Assembly (NCBI GenBank): GCA_038502055.1 | Contig: JAXRKN010000027.1 | Location: forward strand, 496,001 to 560,000 | Direction of reading: 5' to 3' | From: Tanytarsus gracilentus | Taxonomy: Eukaryota > Arthropoda > Insecta > Diptera > Chironomidae | Length of the DNA stretch: 64,000 bases | Part shown: positions 24,128-36,135 of the stretch, piece by piece | How the letters are laid out: each line of letters starts with the position of its first letter | Position numbering within the stretch: position 1 is the stretch's first letter | Program-made: the position numbers and the translations under genes | Notes under the pieces: generated by a model | Databases searched by the model: none | Told to the model about the DNA's origin: nothing | What the model saw: the letters and a program-made list of their open reading frames with translations, nothing else

Positions 24128-24538
24128 TTTAATTTTGTGGACTGATTTTTTTTACTCTCACATTGGGACAAAGTATAAAATTGTAATTTTTTTTTAAAAA
24201 CATGTGTTGAAGTTATTTAAAAAAATTATAAAAGCTCGAATTAATTTTTGAGTAAAAAAGCTTTTTAAAATTTGTTGAGCTTTCAATTAAATTTTCGACC
24301 ATCAAAATTTTTTTCATCACAAATTTTTCTTTATCAGATTTAAAAATACCCCCACTGCATTTACGGCTCAATTTTATCGCTCAAGAAGCTTTTCTTAAAT
24401 TTAATTCTCGCATCTCGATAAGATAAAGTTTCGATTATTTATTGATGGTGCGATTAAAATTTATCAAAAAAAATTTTCCTATAAATTAAACCGCGGTGAG
24501 AAAATTTTCTTCAGTCAGTGAAATTGAAGAGGTTGAAA
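24128..24538. other. Divergent promoter region
   Basis: Spacer between the OBP-like gene (minus) and the ML-domain gene (plus). It contains the TATA/initiator pair listed at 24480-24515; otherwise AT-rich. Confidence 0.5.
24480..24515 (+). promoter_or_regulatory. TATA box and initiator of the ML-domain gene
   Basis: TATAAATT starts at 24480 and TCAGTCAGT starts at 24511. The initiator A lies 33 bp from the first T of the TATA box, a typical arthropod core-promoter spacing, and 26 bp upstream of the ATG at 24539. Confidence 0.6.
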
Positions 24539-25268
24539 ATGTATAAATATTTAGTTTTTGCTGTGATTTTTCTCGGCTATTCGTCGACGGCGAATGCAAC
24601 TTTTTGGAGGGCTTGCAATGCGACTTTGAGGACGGGTAAAAATTATTTTGTTGCAGAAGAAATTTTTGAACAAATTTAAGAGAAATTTTGATTAATCGCT
24701 AATTAAAAATTACTCTATTTTTCTTTTTTATAAATTTTTAAACACATTTAAGAAAAAATTCTTCAAAATATTTTATTAATTATAATTTCCAGTTGATTGG
24801 ATCGAAACTCCGATGTGCAACGAAGAAAGATGCTTTGCGGTTCGAGGTGAAGATTTTGTTGCAAACATCACAATTTCATCGCCGGACGTTCACACTGAAC
24901 TCATCTCGGAAAATATTGTCTTCATTCTTGGCATTGGAATCAACTTACCCATGGAATATCCACACGATGTAAAAATAATTTTCTTTAAAAATTTAACATT
25001 TTAATAAATAATTCCAGAACGGTTGCAATGTGCTCGAGCGCGATGGTCAATTTGTTGGATGTCCGACTATTCCTAATTTGCCACATCACTGGAACATCAG
25101 ACAACCAATTCTTGCGAGCTTACCAGCTTTTCAGAATGCACTTGTCCGATGTAAGGAATTTTTTTTTCGTTATTACTTTAAAAAAATTATTTTAATATTT
25201 TCACAGACATTCTTTGGGATCGCGGAACAATTGCTGGTTGTGTTGAATTTTTCGCTACACTAATTTAG
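24539..25268 (+). CDS. ML-domain (NPC2-like) secreted lipid-binding protein
   Basis: Four exons (24539-24635, 24793-24968, 25018-25150, 25207-25268) encode 155 residues, the usual size of an insect NPC2-like protein. A signal peptide (MYKYLVFAVIFLGYSSTANA) leads the ML beta-sandwich. Cysteines fall at the expected places: CNA at the N-terminus, MCNEERCFAVRG, GCNVLERDG, GCPT and the final GCVEF. Hallmark VRGEDF and the C-terminal strand (ILWDRGTIAGCVEF) support the call. ML proteins bind sterols or other lipids outside the cell or in lysosomes; in insects many serve chemosensation or immunity. The next gene is convergent, 143 bp downstream. Confidence 0.9.
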
Positions 25269-25411
25269 TTTTTTTTTGTGGAAAATAAATTCGTTAAATA
25301 AAATTTTAAAGAATCCAAAAATAAAAGACAAAAAAATCAATTTTAAATTGTTTATTTTTAGTCATTTAATTTTCAAGTTAATTAAATTAAAATGCGACAT
25401 AATTAAAAATT

Positions 25412-27721
25412 CTAAACGACGTCTTGATTCTTCTCGCTCCAATCCTCAAAGTGTTCTTGATGGTCTTTGTAGACGTGACGACGTATGCGACCTTTTGTCA
25501 TACTTTTAACGCAAAACGGACATTGCAATCGATTTGAAGTATCTGGTTCGGCATGCTTTCGTTCGTGGATCTACAAAAGAAAATTAATTAATCAATTGAA
25601 AATTTTATTTAATAAATCTCACCTTAAGCTTTCGCGGCTCGATAAATGTCGCACCACAACTTTTACACTGAACAGGTCCATGAACATTAACCATATGCTC
25701 TAACATCGCCTCTCGATTGGCCAATGGAACTCGACAAGTTTCACATCTCATTCCGACTTGATGAACGCGCGCTTGATGTCCCCTCAAAGTCACCTCAGTG
25801 CTGTAGCCTTTGCCACAATACTCGCATGGGAGATTTTTGCCTCCGGTTATGCCATGAGTCTTGATATGATGATCATAGTTTTGTTTATAAAGGAATGATG
25901 TACCGCATAATTCACATTTGTAGAGTTTGTCGCTGTAAAATAATTAATTTGTTAATTTGCTAAATTTTTCATCCAACTCACCCGGTGTGAATTTTCATGT
26001 GATTCCTTAGTCCTCTCTTATACATGAATTTTTGCTTACAAATGTAGCATTCATTCGGCGAATCCTTATGACGCTCCATATGATGACCGAAATCACTCTT
26101 CGAAACTCTTCGATTGCAAAATCTACAGGTCGTGTGTGTCGGATCGGCTGGATTCAAGTAGGGACATGTATGATTTTTGTTGTCTTCAACAGAATCAAAA
26201 GTGGTGCCACAAAATCGACAATACTTGTGATTTGGAGCGACAAATGGAGCTCGCTTCTCGGCCATCATGCAGCTATGCTTTCTTAATCGCTCTTTTGTGA
26301 ACAGTTTCATGCCGCATTGAGGACAAATACCGAGCGGAATGTCGAGATGCATGTTAATGTGATTGAGAAGTTCACTTTTAGATGTTTCACGTCGACCGCA
26401 CATGTCGCACTGATAGCGAGGGTTCTTACGATAATCGTGGAGGTCACGAAGACGAGTTTCTTCCTCGACAAGTCGCCGTTGCTCTCGAACTTTATAAATG
26501 TGAGCTTCAGCCTTGCGCTTTTCTTCAATATATTTTTCCACTTCGCTTTGATCGCGTTCGACGGGCGGCTTGTATTCAGCTCCTTGAATTTATAATAAAT
26601 AATTTTTTAATATATTTTATAAAAAAAGTTAATTAACTAAATTTTCTTATATAAAAAAGTATTTAACTCACCCTTATGCTTTGCCTTAATGTGCTTCTTC
26701 ATTTGCCTCGGATTTAAAACCTTCTTGCCGCAGTACTGACACGCAGCCGCCTCATGAACATGATTACTAAATGTATTTCGACTCAACTCTTTGCCGCAAA
26801 ATCGACAAATAAATTTTTTCGGATCACACTTTAGGTATTTGCAGTCATGGGCATCTCTCTCCCGACGATCGGTGAAGATTGAGTCGCAGTATCGGCACGC
26901 TGGAACGCCAACAAGCTTTCGCATTTTATGCTTGCCAAACGCTACACCTCCGGCTCGATGTTCCGCCTCGGAAAGTTGCTCGCGGAAGAGTTTCGCTCGA
27001 AGGCGTCGTGGTAAGGCCGGTTTCTTGATCGGCGGCGATGGAGGATGAAACTCAAAATCGTCTTTTAGATTAGTCAGTGGAACTTCATCATCATCCGACC
27101 AGCCGTCGTTAAAAATTTCCGGCTTAACTTCGATTTTAACTTCGGACTTTGAAGCTCTCGTGGCAGATGTTGAGGTTGATGGTTTGATGGGTGATGAGAA
27201 TGTGTTGTCATTTGCAATGCTGTAATCACTGCTTGCGTCACTGTCGCTATTTTCATCTTCGGGCTCCTGCTTAACTTGCACTTCCTTGTCGGGATCAACA
27301 AAGGGAATTGAAACTGCCTCGAATGACGAGTTGGCATCGGCTAATTCAGGTTCTTGCTTGATTTCTTGTCTTAAATGAGAGAAAAGCTATAGTTATAAGA
27401 TCCGCATTAAAAACATCCAGAAATTTTATTTCAGCTGGATCTTGACGCAAACATCTCGATTTTTTTCCTACTGGATCTCAATAATCAACCAGTTTATACT
27501 CACTTTACCGCAATCTCTTCAACATGAGCCGCTTCCAACAAGCTTATGCCCACATTTTCTTTCTTACGCCTTCTCTCGGCCTTTTTTCTCTTTTCATCTT
27601 CAATTTTTTTGCTTTTTCGAATTTCGTCGAGTTTTGTGTTTTGCTGCTCGTTCTCGACAAAGTAAACCTGACCATTCTCACTCTCAACGATGAGTAAGTT
27701 GCTTAAATTTCCCGCGAACAT
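25412..27721 (-). CDS. C2H2 zinc-finger protein, family member A (one finger module)
   Basis: Five exons (27721-27504, 27369-26672, 26582-25982, 25932-25623, 25570-25412) encode 661 residues. There is no ZAD. The N-terminus has a charged RRRKKE helix and KQE/VKQEP motifs resembling SUMO sites. Next comes the module shared with the two neighbouring genes: a C2HC unit (CRYCDSIF...HDC), a YLKCDPKKFICRFCGKELSR unit and a CQYCGKK finger ending HKG. Seven or more ordinary fingers follow, and the last exon ends with an RRHVYKDHQEHFEDW tail. Nuclear DNA binding is inferred. Intron 1 holds GGATCT-type repeats. Confidence 0.9.
27400..27490. repeat. GGATCT-type repeat in intron 1 of member A
   Basis: AGCTGGATCTTGACG and CTACTGGATCTCAAT lie 36 bp apart inside a 134-nt intron, matching the motif clusters at 20.4, 32.3 and 49.0 kb. 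Confidence 0.4.
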
Positions 27722-27986
27722 GACTAAAATAATTTAATTTTTTAATGTTTACAAAATTTGAGTAGGATGTGATCGAAATGGGAAAAAGACGAAAAATTAT
27801 CGATGGAATTTTTTCAAATAAAAAATGACCGTTACAAAATGAACAAGAATTTTTTTGATAAAAAATCGAAAAAAATTAAAATTATATTGATCCATTCTAG
27901 TATTAATTTAACAATATTTTTATTACCGACAAAAAGGACTTTCACAAATCACATTCTAGTCTAATTATTTTACTATCTATTTAGTA

Positions 27987-30900
27987 CTAATTTAAACTAT
28001 TAGCAAGCCACTCATCGAAATACTCGTTATGATATTTAAAAATGTGATTTCGTAGACGGCTTGGTAAAAAACTCCTTGGACAGTGGTCGCACTCAACTCG
28101 AATTCCTTCCTGTTCGGCTTTTGTGTGGGTTCGCAGGTGAGCCTAGAAACAAATAATTTTATATTAATTTGCAGATTAAAAAGTCATCAACTCACTTTCA
28201 GCTTGCTCGGTCCAACGAAACTTTTACTGCAAATTACACAATCGAAAGATCCATGTGTCAGCATGTGCTCTTTGAGCTCTTCCTTACTCCCAACCTGTGT
28301 TTTGCAGACTTCACAAGAAATTCCAATTTGGTGCTTTCGAGCTTGATGAGTTTTTAAATTAACGGCCGTCGGAAAGTTTTTGCCGCAAAATTCACATGTC
28401 AACATTTCGGCGGCGCCGTGAAAACGAAGATGATAATTAAGAGCGGTGCAGTTGTAAAATGACTCCTTACAGAACTCACAAACATACGATTTAGAGCTAG
28501 AAATTAAATAAATATGTTAATAAATTTTATTAAAATTTATGAGAGGTTTAAGTCGATCGATCGTCGAAATCGATCGATAGTTTTTTCGATCGACTAAAAT
28601 CGACTTTGGAAAATTTTTGAAACTTTTGATTTTTTTAAATTTTTTAAAATTTTCAAATTTTTGCATTTTTTAAATTTTTTGAAATTTTTGAATTTTAGAT
28701 TTTTTTTGATTTTTTCAAAAAATAATAAAATTAACAGCAACTGTAAAACACACAAAAAAAGCCGTAAAAGTCGATCTAAAATACAATCCATTGATCAAAT
28801 TCGATTGAACGATCGAAAAAATCATCGATCGATTCCATTTTTCGATTAATCGATCAACTTAAACATCTGTAATTTATCACTCACCTAGGCTTTGATTCAG
28901 CCTGCACCATGTGTCGAATCTCGTGAGCTTTAAGTTTACTAGGAATTAAAAACATTTTCCCACAAAACTTGCAAGGTGCGTCTTCATGAATTTTCCTCAT
29001 ATGACTCATCAGCTCCTCTTTACTTGAAATTGGAATTTTGCATATTTCACACTTGAGTCCATATCCATGAATATTTTTTTGATGCGTTCGAATATTTTCT
29101 TTCGAATTGAAATTTTTACTGCAAAAATCACAGTGATAAATGACAATCTCAAAGTTGTGCTGATTTCGATGAATTTTATAAGTGGATTTCGAGTCGAAAG
29201 TTTCATCACACTGACTGCACTTATAAATTGTGATAATATGCGTGGAAATATGAATTTCAAGCTGCTTTTTGGTTTCTTCATGCTCGCCACACAAGTCACA
29301 GATGTAAAATTTTAGATTTTTTCGTCGCCTTCGTTTGATTTCAGTTTTGGACTTTCTCTGCTCTCGAAGCTCATAAACGTGAGCTTCTTTGTCGAGCTTT
29401 TGTTGAATGTACTCTTCAACCACGCTATCTTCTATTTTTAATGGCGGTTTGTATTCTTCATTTCTGTGCTTCGCTGAAATGTGTGATTTCATATCTTTTG
29501 GATTGAGAATTTTTTTTCCACAATATTGACAGCCAGCCGATTCGTGGATGTGACTCGAAAAGCTTTGTCGACTTAATTCTTTCCTACAAACGCGACAGAT
29601 GAAATTTTTAGGATCACATTTCAGATAGTCGCAGTCGTGAGCTTGCTTTTCTTTTCGATTAGCGAAAATTGTATCGCAAAATTTACAAAAAGGAACGCCA
29701 GTGCAGTTGCGGATTTTATATTGACCGGGTTTAATGTTGCCGGGCAGCAGCGGTGCCTTAAGATAGCTTTTGATTTTTGTTATTGGAGGTATCGGTTTAA
29801 TTTCGTCATCATTTGATTGTTCTTTGAGATCTTTTGCTTCTTTATCGATAGTCTCTGAATCGTCAAAATCATTATACATTTGAGGTAAAGATGATTCCGA
29901 TGAAGATTCATTGATTATTTTTCTCGTTCGTGATCTCTTTGGTTTTTCATCGACACTTTCCTTCTTCTCATTTTGATTAACTTTCGATCTCTTTTTATTC
30001 TCACGCAATTTTGGAATTTTATGAACCCACTGATGATGTTTGAGGAGATTTGATTTTGAGAAAGTAATTTTCCCGCAAAATTCACATGAAAATTTTTCTC
30101 GATCAGTGTGAATGCGAGCATGTCGAGCTAAAGATCGAGGATTGCGAAAAGACTCTTGACAAGTTTTGCACGTGTGAACTTTTGGGCTAGAAAAAAAATT
30201 GAATAATTGATTAATTAAAATTTTTCAGTGTAACCCACACTAGGTGTGGTAAAATGAAACAACATTTTTTTTTATAATAATCTTCAAACTCACCCAGTAT
30301 GTTCTAAATTTCTCGCTAGAATTTTAGCTCTCTCCTCATAAATGTGACCTTCTTCTTGTAGCTTTTTCTGCACATATTCCTCAACTTCTGAATTCGTTAT
30401 CATTGGCGGTCGAAATTCTTCTCCTTTATGAACATTTTCAATGTGGTCTTTAATATCGCGTGGATTGAGGAATTTTTTCCCGCAGTACTGACATCCAGCA
30501 GCATCGTGATAATGACTTGAAAATGATTGTTTGCTGAGCTCCTTATTGCACACGCGACAAATATAGTTTTTGGAATCAGTACATTGAAGATACTGACAGA
30601 CGTGAGCTTGCTTTTCTTTGCGATTCAAGAAGACAGTGTCGCAAAATTTACAATAAGGAACGCCAGTTAAGCTACGGACTTTGTATCGACCACGTTTGAA
30701 TCCGCCTGGAAGTCTCGTCGGATCTGTCAGCACTTCCTCCATATTCGATGGCAATTCGGGCATTTTTGGAGGTCTTGGTTTCGGCTCTTTGGGAGTGTTT
30801 TGAGAACTTTTTCTCTTCCGCTTTTTTGATGGTGAAATAAACTCAAAATTTTCCGAACTCTCATCGTCGGATGAACTTTCAAACTCATCGAGGTGATATT

Positions 30901-31413
30901 CAAGATTTGCTTGATAGACACTCGACGTCTCAATAGTTCTTGAATTGTCCTCGAAAAACTCATTGAAGTCAGGTTGAGGAGGATGGGGTTCGCTTTTAAC
31001 ATCAAAATAGTCGGTTGGATCAACGAATACTGGCTGATGAGAACTGTCGAAGTCTGAGGTTGTGGAGATGTTTTGCTCAAGTTTTATTTGTGGACTAAAA
31101 AAATATTGAATGACGATTAGAGTTGCTAATTTGAAATAAAGTTGAATTAAACATGCAACTTTTAACAAACTAGTCAATTTAATTAACGTTCATTCAATAC
31201 TCACTTATCTTCTCCCCGAAAACCTTTTTTCGTCTCTAACATTTTACTTTTTATTTGATAATTATTTTCCGATAATTTTTTTAATTGTTTTTCAGCGACT
31301 TCAGACATCCACATTTTTTTATTCTCACGTACATGTTCATCTTCGTCGAGAGGATTTTCATCATGATCTTCAACCAATTTCATCCCATAGAGTGAGGAAG
31401 AATTTTTAAACAT
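27987..31413 (-). CDS. C2H2 zinc-finger protein, family member B (two finger modules)
   Basis: Five exons (31413-31205, 31094-30294, 30186-28885, 28496-28196, 28142-27987) encode 922 residues with phases that close exactly. The family module occurs twice: first after LPGGFKRGRYKVRSLTGVPY (about 30.4-30.7 kb), then after LPGNIKPGQYKIRNCTGVPF (about 29.45-29.75 kb). Each has CKFCDT, an ICRVC-KELS unit, a CQYCGKK finger and a charged EEYIQQK/EEYVQKK helix. About eight ordinary fingers follow the second copy. The last exon, 156 nt, is the same length as that of member C. An inverted-repeat element sits in the 388-nt intron 28497-28884. Acts presumably as a nuclear DNA-binding protein. Confidence 0.88.
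28541..28870. mobile_element. CGATCG-rich inverted-repeat element in an intron
   Basis: The left arm from about 28546 (GTTTAAGTCGATCGATCGTC, then ATCGATCGATAGTTTTTTCG) matches the inverse of the right arm ending at about 28867 (GTTTAAGTTGATCGATTAAT inverted). Arms of roughly 60-90 bp flank a T-rich core. The element fills most of the intron. Termini and target duplication are not sharply defined, so a MITE is likely but unproven. Confidence 0.55.
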
Positions 31414-32042
31414 AGTCGAAGAAAAATTAAAAAATTATTTTATCAATAAAATTTTTCTTTTGTTTACAAACAAGAGGATAAAATTATTTTGAATTTTAAA
31501 AAGCCGTTAAAGTGAAAAGTTGTAAAAATATTTAATAATTTTTTTCGCAAGTTGTTTTGAGGATAAAATAATTAAATTTAATCTTTCTCAGCTTAAATCT
31601 AATCTGATCCTTGATTAGATTAAAATTAAATGTATTAACACAAAAACTTTCCAATAAGAGGGGTTGTTCGATCGTCATTCACGTCTTTCTCAAGATATGA
31701 TTTGCAGCTCGCGAGGTGGGCGATTCCCGCGGGGACGCCTGCTGTTGAGGGGGAAAAAAGGGGTATTTAAACTCTATTCTTAAGAGAAATCTTAAGAGTT
31801 CTGCATGATTACGTTTTTATCCTTAGCCTAAGCTTTCGAGCTATGGAAAAGGAAATTAAAACGGGCGCGTCCTCCTGGTAACTCCAGCGTGCTACCTCTT
31901 TGTCATCTATCTATCTATCTATCTAACACAAAAACTTTCCAATAAGAATATCCGTCATCGAAAAAACGGCAACCTTTCAAATTGTTTTGTAAACACTCGA
32001 AAATTAAATTAATATTTTTCGTGTTTTATCAAACAAAAAACA
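31414..32042. other. Bidirectional promoter spacer between zinc-finger members B and C
   Basis: 629 bp between two divergent start codons. It contains the retroelement fragment at 31660-31923 with its target duplications; the remaining sequence is AT-rich. Confidence 0.7.
31660..31923 (+). mobile_element. Short retroelement fragment with 24-bp target duplication
   Basis: A 264-bp, relatively GC-rich insert starts GGGGTTGTTCGATCG and ends in a (ATCT)n tail. It is flanked by a perfect 24-bp direct repeat at 31636-31659 and 31924-31947 (beginning TAACACAAAAACTTTCCAAT). A long target duplication plus a short tandem-repeat tail is typical of target-primed insertion by a non-LTR retrotransposon, either a 5'-truncated copy or a SINE. 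No coding sequence is visible in it. Confidence 0.8.
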
Positions 32043-35000
32043 ATGTCAAACACGTTAAAAAGTCAATCAACAGATGAAGAAGCCGATCTTCTCGATGAAA
32101 TCGTAATGGAGCGGCCACAAGCCACAAAGGCGAGAGTAAAAAGAAAAATTACGAAAAAACGAAGCCCTTGGAATGTAAAAGTATTAAAAGTATTTGAAAA
32201 ACAGCATCCGAGGACGAGAGCAAGAGAAAACAATAATGAAAGCAAGTTAAAAAATATTGAAATACCGAAAAGTATGGCGAAAAAAGTTTTTGACTCTGTT
32301 GTGTAAGTAAAAATTTTTTAGCTGGATGTTTGATGAGATCCAGTGAATGAAAGTTAGCTGGATGTAGATTTTAAGACTGTAAAAAGGATTGACTTATGTA
32401 AAACAATCTAAAATCAGCTTTTAAGTGAATTAAGTAAGATCCAGTGAATGAAAATTACCCGGAAGTCGATCAAAACATTATAAACAAAATCAAATTATCC
32501 ATTTGACATTTAAATTAATGAAATAATCTCAATTTCTAGAACCGACGTTCAGGAAGAGCCCGATTACTTCACAATCTCCGTTGTTGAAGATCCCGACGAG
32601 TCAAACAATGATTTTGAGCCGGTGTTTATTGATCCTGAAGAATATTTCATGAAAAAGAATGATACAGAAGATCCAAAAGAGTTGAACGAAGATTTTGAAA
32701 TGGTTTTGGTTGAGAATGATCAACCAATAGTATCTCAGGAATGTCTTAAACCAATCGAAATTGAGACTCAACCCGCAAATCTACAAAAAGAACCCGCCGA
32801 AACACCCCAAGAGCCAAGCAGAGCGAAATCTCCTTTCGATTTTAGCGATTTATCCTCCGACGATGGAATCGAAGATGCTTTCGAGTTTTGCCTGCCCTAC
32901 AGAGGATCCACTAAAAGCGACGACGGTCCAGTACAACCGCGAAAGGAAAAGAAGAAGAAAAATGAACCGAAACCAAGCGAGCCGAAAACACCAAAAGAAC
33001 CGTCTCTGTTGGCGGAAATCCTCGCGGATCCTAATCGACTTCCGGGTGGATTCAGAAAGGGTCGATTTAGTTTACGAAGATGCAACGGTGTTCCATACTG
33101 CAAATATTGCGATTCAATCTTCATGTCGTTTAAGGAGAGTCAGGAACATCGAAAGACCTGCGAAAATCTCCAATGTGATGCCAATAAATATATTTGTCGT
33201 ATATGCAAGGAGGTGCGAAGCAAAAACAACTTTAACGGACATAATCACTTTACGAAATGTTTCTACTGCGACAAACACGTGTGGAATCCGTTGGGAAAAA
33301 GGGAGATTTCAGCGCACATTAAGAAGCATCATAAAGGACAGCCATACGAACATCCCAGACTCGTCTATCCCGAAGGCTATGCGGAGCAACTTTTCAAGCG
33401 AGAAGGCCATTTATATGATGAGAGAGTTCGTCGATATGCGATGTGGAAGGAGAAAAATGAACCGTGAGACTTGATAACTTGAAATTGCTTTTTAAGACTT
33501 TTTTTTTATTTTACAGCAAAGGCAGATTCACATGCGACGTCTGCAATAAAATATTTAAGACTATTGGAGTTCTTGAGCATCATAAAAAACTCCACACCGA
33601 CTGTGAAAAGTATCCATGCGAGTACTGCGGTAAAATCTTCTTCAGTCCAGCCAATGTTCGCATGCATCTTTTCGCACTGCACAAAGATAAAGTTGGTGAA
33701 CGCAAGAAGAGAAAATTGCTCAATAAAAATGGACCCCCAACAAATGATGAGGAGACACATGAACAACAAAATAAAGCCGCTAAATCCGTTGAAGAGCTTG
33801 ATGAGATTGTCGCCACTTTAGTCGATGAAAATAACTCAAATAAAAGTGAAGTGCGTAAATCTCAGCAAAGTGAGAGACAAAAAATTGACAAACAAAATGA
33901 AGTGCGTGACAAAACAACTGAGATCGACAGCAGTAAACGATTCATGAAAAAAACTTCCGAAACGACGGTTAGAATTTTTATTTGATTGCTTTCAAATTTC
34001 TTAAAAAAATGTCTCAATTTAATTTTAGAGCGAAGAATCTTCATCAGACGATGACGAGCTGCTAATCCCTAAAGAAGCGACAAGACGATCTGCTAGAGCT
34101 CGAAAACCTGCAAAAAAATTCATCGAAGAAAAGGTAGAAAGAAAATTTTAATAATTTTAATCGAAATAACTTTAATAAAATTTTTAAGGTTGATTCATCG
34201 CGAGACTCCTCTCCATCCGCTCCCTCGTTGCAAGAAGACTTTAATGATTTTTCTGACGACGACGACTACGATCCAAACGATGACTTTGAAGTTGTCTATG
34301 AAGACATTACAAAAGAAGCTAAAGATATTAAGAAGAGTGTCACTCAAAGTGTAGTCGAAATGGATTCGGTCACCTTTGATGATCAATCGAGTGCTGCATT
34401 TGAAGACGAATCAAAAACGTTAATCACAATGAACGAAAATAGAAATGTTGGCAGCACCGCCGCAAATAACTCAAAATTTGATAAAATGGAAAAAATTTAT
34501 GTCAAAACTTCGGTCGCGGGAACTTCAATTTTACCCGGCAACTTCAAACCCGGCCGATTTAAGATTCGTAATTGCAATGGCCTTCCATACTGCAAGTTTT
34601 GTGATACGCTCTTCTTGAATCGCAAAGAAAAGGCAGCACACGAATGTGAATTTCTCAAGTGCGATCCTCAAAAATATATTTGTCGAATTTGTAAAAAAGT
34701 CCTCTCTAAAACAACCTTTTCACATCACACTCACGTGAGCTTTATCTGTCAATATTGTGGACTGAAAATCTCTCATCAACGAGAGTTATATATTCACATT
34801 CGAAATAAGCACGCATATGAAGAGTACAAGCCGTTTTTATCGTTTGAGGAGAAAGATGTTGAAAATTACTTCAAAGAGAAAATCTCGCAAGAAGGTCACA
34901 TTTATGAGATGCGTGAAAAGGCCAGCAAGATAAAAATGCAAAGGGAACTCAATAAGAAGCCAATCGCGGAAGAAGATCTTTACATTTGCGACTATTGTGG

Positions 35001-35914
35001 CCATCAAACGCAATACAAATGGCAAATCAAGCTTCACTTGCCGAGACATTTCTCGAGACACTATCAATGCGTTAAGTGCATTCAGACATTCGAGTCGATT
35101 GATGTTTTGAGAGAGCATCGTAAAATTCACGATATTCAAAGGCAACATTATGAATGTGATTATTGTGGGAGGAAATTTAAAAATCGTGGAGGCATCCGTG
35201 CACATCAACGAAAAATTCATGGTTTTCGACTAAAGTGTGAGACTTGCTCAATTCAAGTGAGTAAAAGTGAATTGGAGGCTCACATGAGAGAAGCGCACGG
35301 AGAACTCCATTGTGAGTTTTGTGAAAAAGTCTTCTTGATTCCAAGCTCGCTGAGGAATCACGAAATTCGACACAAATTCAAGGCAAAAGTTATCGTCAAC
35401 TCAAAAACTTACAACTGTCAATTTTGCGATGAAATATTTAGGACACAAGCTCTCCTCAACTATCATCTCCGATTTCATGACGCCTGCGAATATATAACAT
35501 GCGACATATGTGGAAAGACTTTCTTAACGCTGTCAATGTTGAACGATCATCAGAAAAAGAAACATCAGATTGGACTTTACTGTGAAATTTGTAAGATGAG
35601 TGTGAAGGATAAAGCTGAATTAAAGGCGCACATGCCGACTCATGGAACGTTCGAGTGCGATACTTGCCATAAAACTTTTGAAGCACCATCGAAGCTGAAG
35701 GTGAGTTGGATTTTAATCCAGCGATTAAAACTAATTAAATTTAAAACTTTTATTTTAGGCTCACATGCGATATCACTCAATCGATGAGTATAAAAAAAAT
35801 CATATCGAGTGCAATTTCTGTCCGAAAACCGTCTTGCCAAAAACAATGCGAAATCACGTTTTCAAGTTCCACAAAGACAAATACGAGGAGTGGTTCAGTC
35901 AAAATAATCCTTAG
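32043..35914 (+). CDS. C2H2 zinc-finger protein, family member C (two finger modules)
   Basis: Six exons (32043-32302, 32540-33463, 33517-33967, 34029-34133, 34189-35700, 35759-35914) encode 1,135 residues. The two family modules follow LPGGFRKGRFSLRRCNGVPY (about 33.05-33.35 kb) and LPGNFKPGRFKIRNCNGLPY (about 34.54-34.83 kb). Between them lie two ordinary fingers and a long acidic, Ser/Lys-rich linker. Eight or more fingers follow the second module, and the last exon has the same 156-nt length and H-F-K-F-H-K-D-K tail pattern as member B. The gene is divergent from member B. In the first module the third unit (CFYCDKHVWNP) has lost part of the usual pattern. DNA target unknown. Confidence 0.9.
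32318..32470. repeat. AGATCCAG-type repeat in intron 1 of member C
   Basis: Two GAGATCCAGTGAATGAAA / TAAGATCCAGTGAATGAAA units separated by about 94 bp, each preceded by AGCTGGATGT-like sequence. It is the inverse of the GGATCT motif at 20.4 kb. Confidence 0.4.
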
Positions 35915-36135
35915 AATGAACAAAAAAATTAAAACTTGAATAAAATAAAGTTTAAAATTCTCGATGGAAAAATTCTCGATGAAATTTTAGTCATCAGCTG
36001 TTTTACGCTTTCATTGATAAAAATTATCTAATTTATTTTTAAATTCGCGTGTCCACGTCATCTTTTCATTCTAAAATCAGCTGTTGACTCGAACGGTCGA
36101 TCGTGTGAGACAAAAAATATCAAATCAAATAAAAA

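Noticed and set aside
28600..28735. T-rich tandem tract read as a possible coding Lys/Phe repeat
   Set aside because: It is the core of the intronic inverted-repeat element, between confirmed splice sites.
31701..31760. GC-rich patch that might be a structured RNA or bacterial contamination
   Set aside because: It lies within the insert bounded by the 24-bp target duplication, so it is part of the retroelement.
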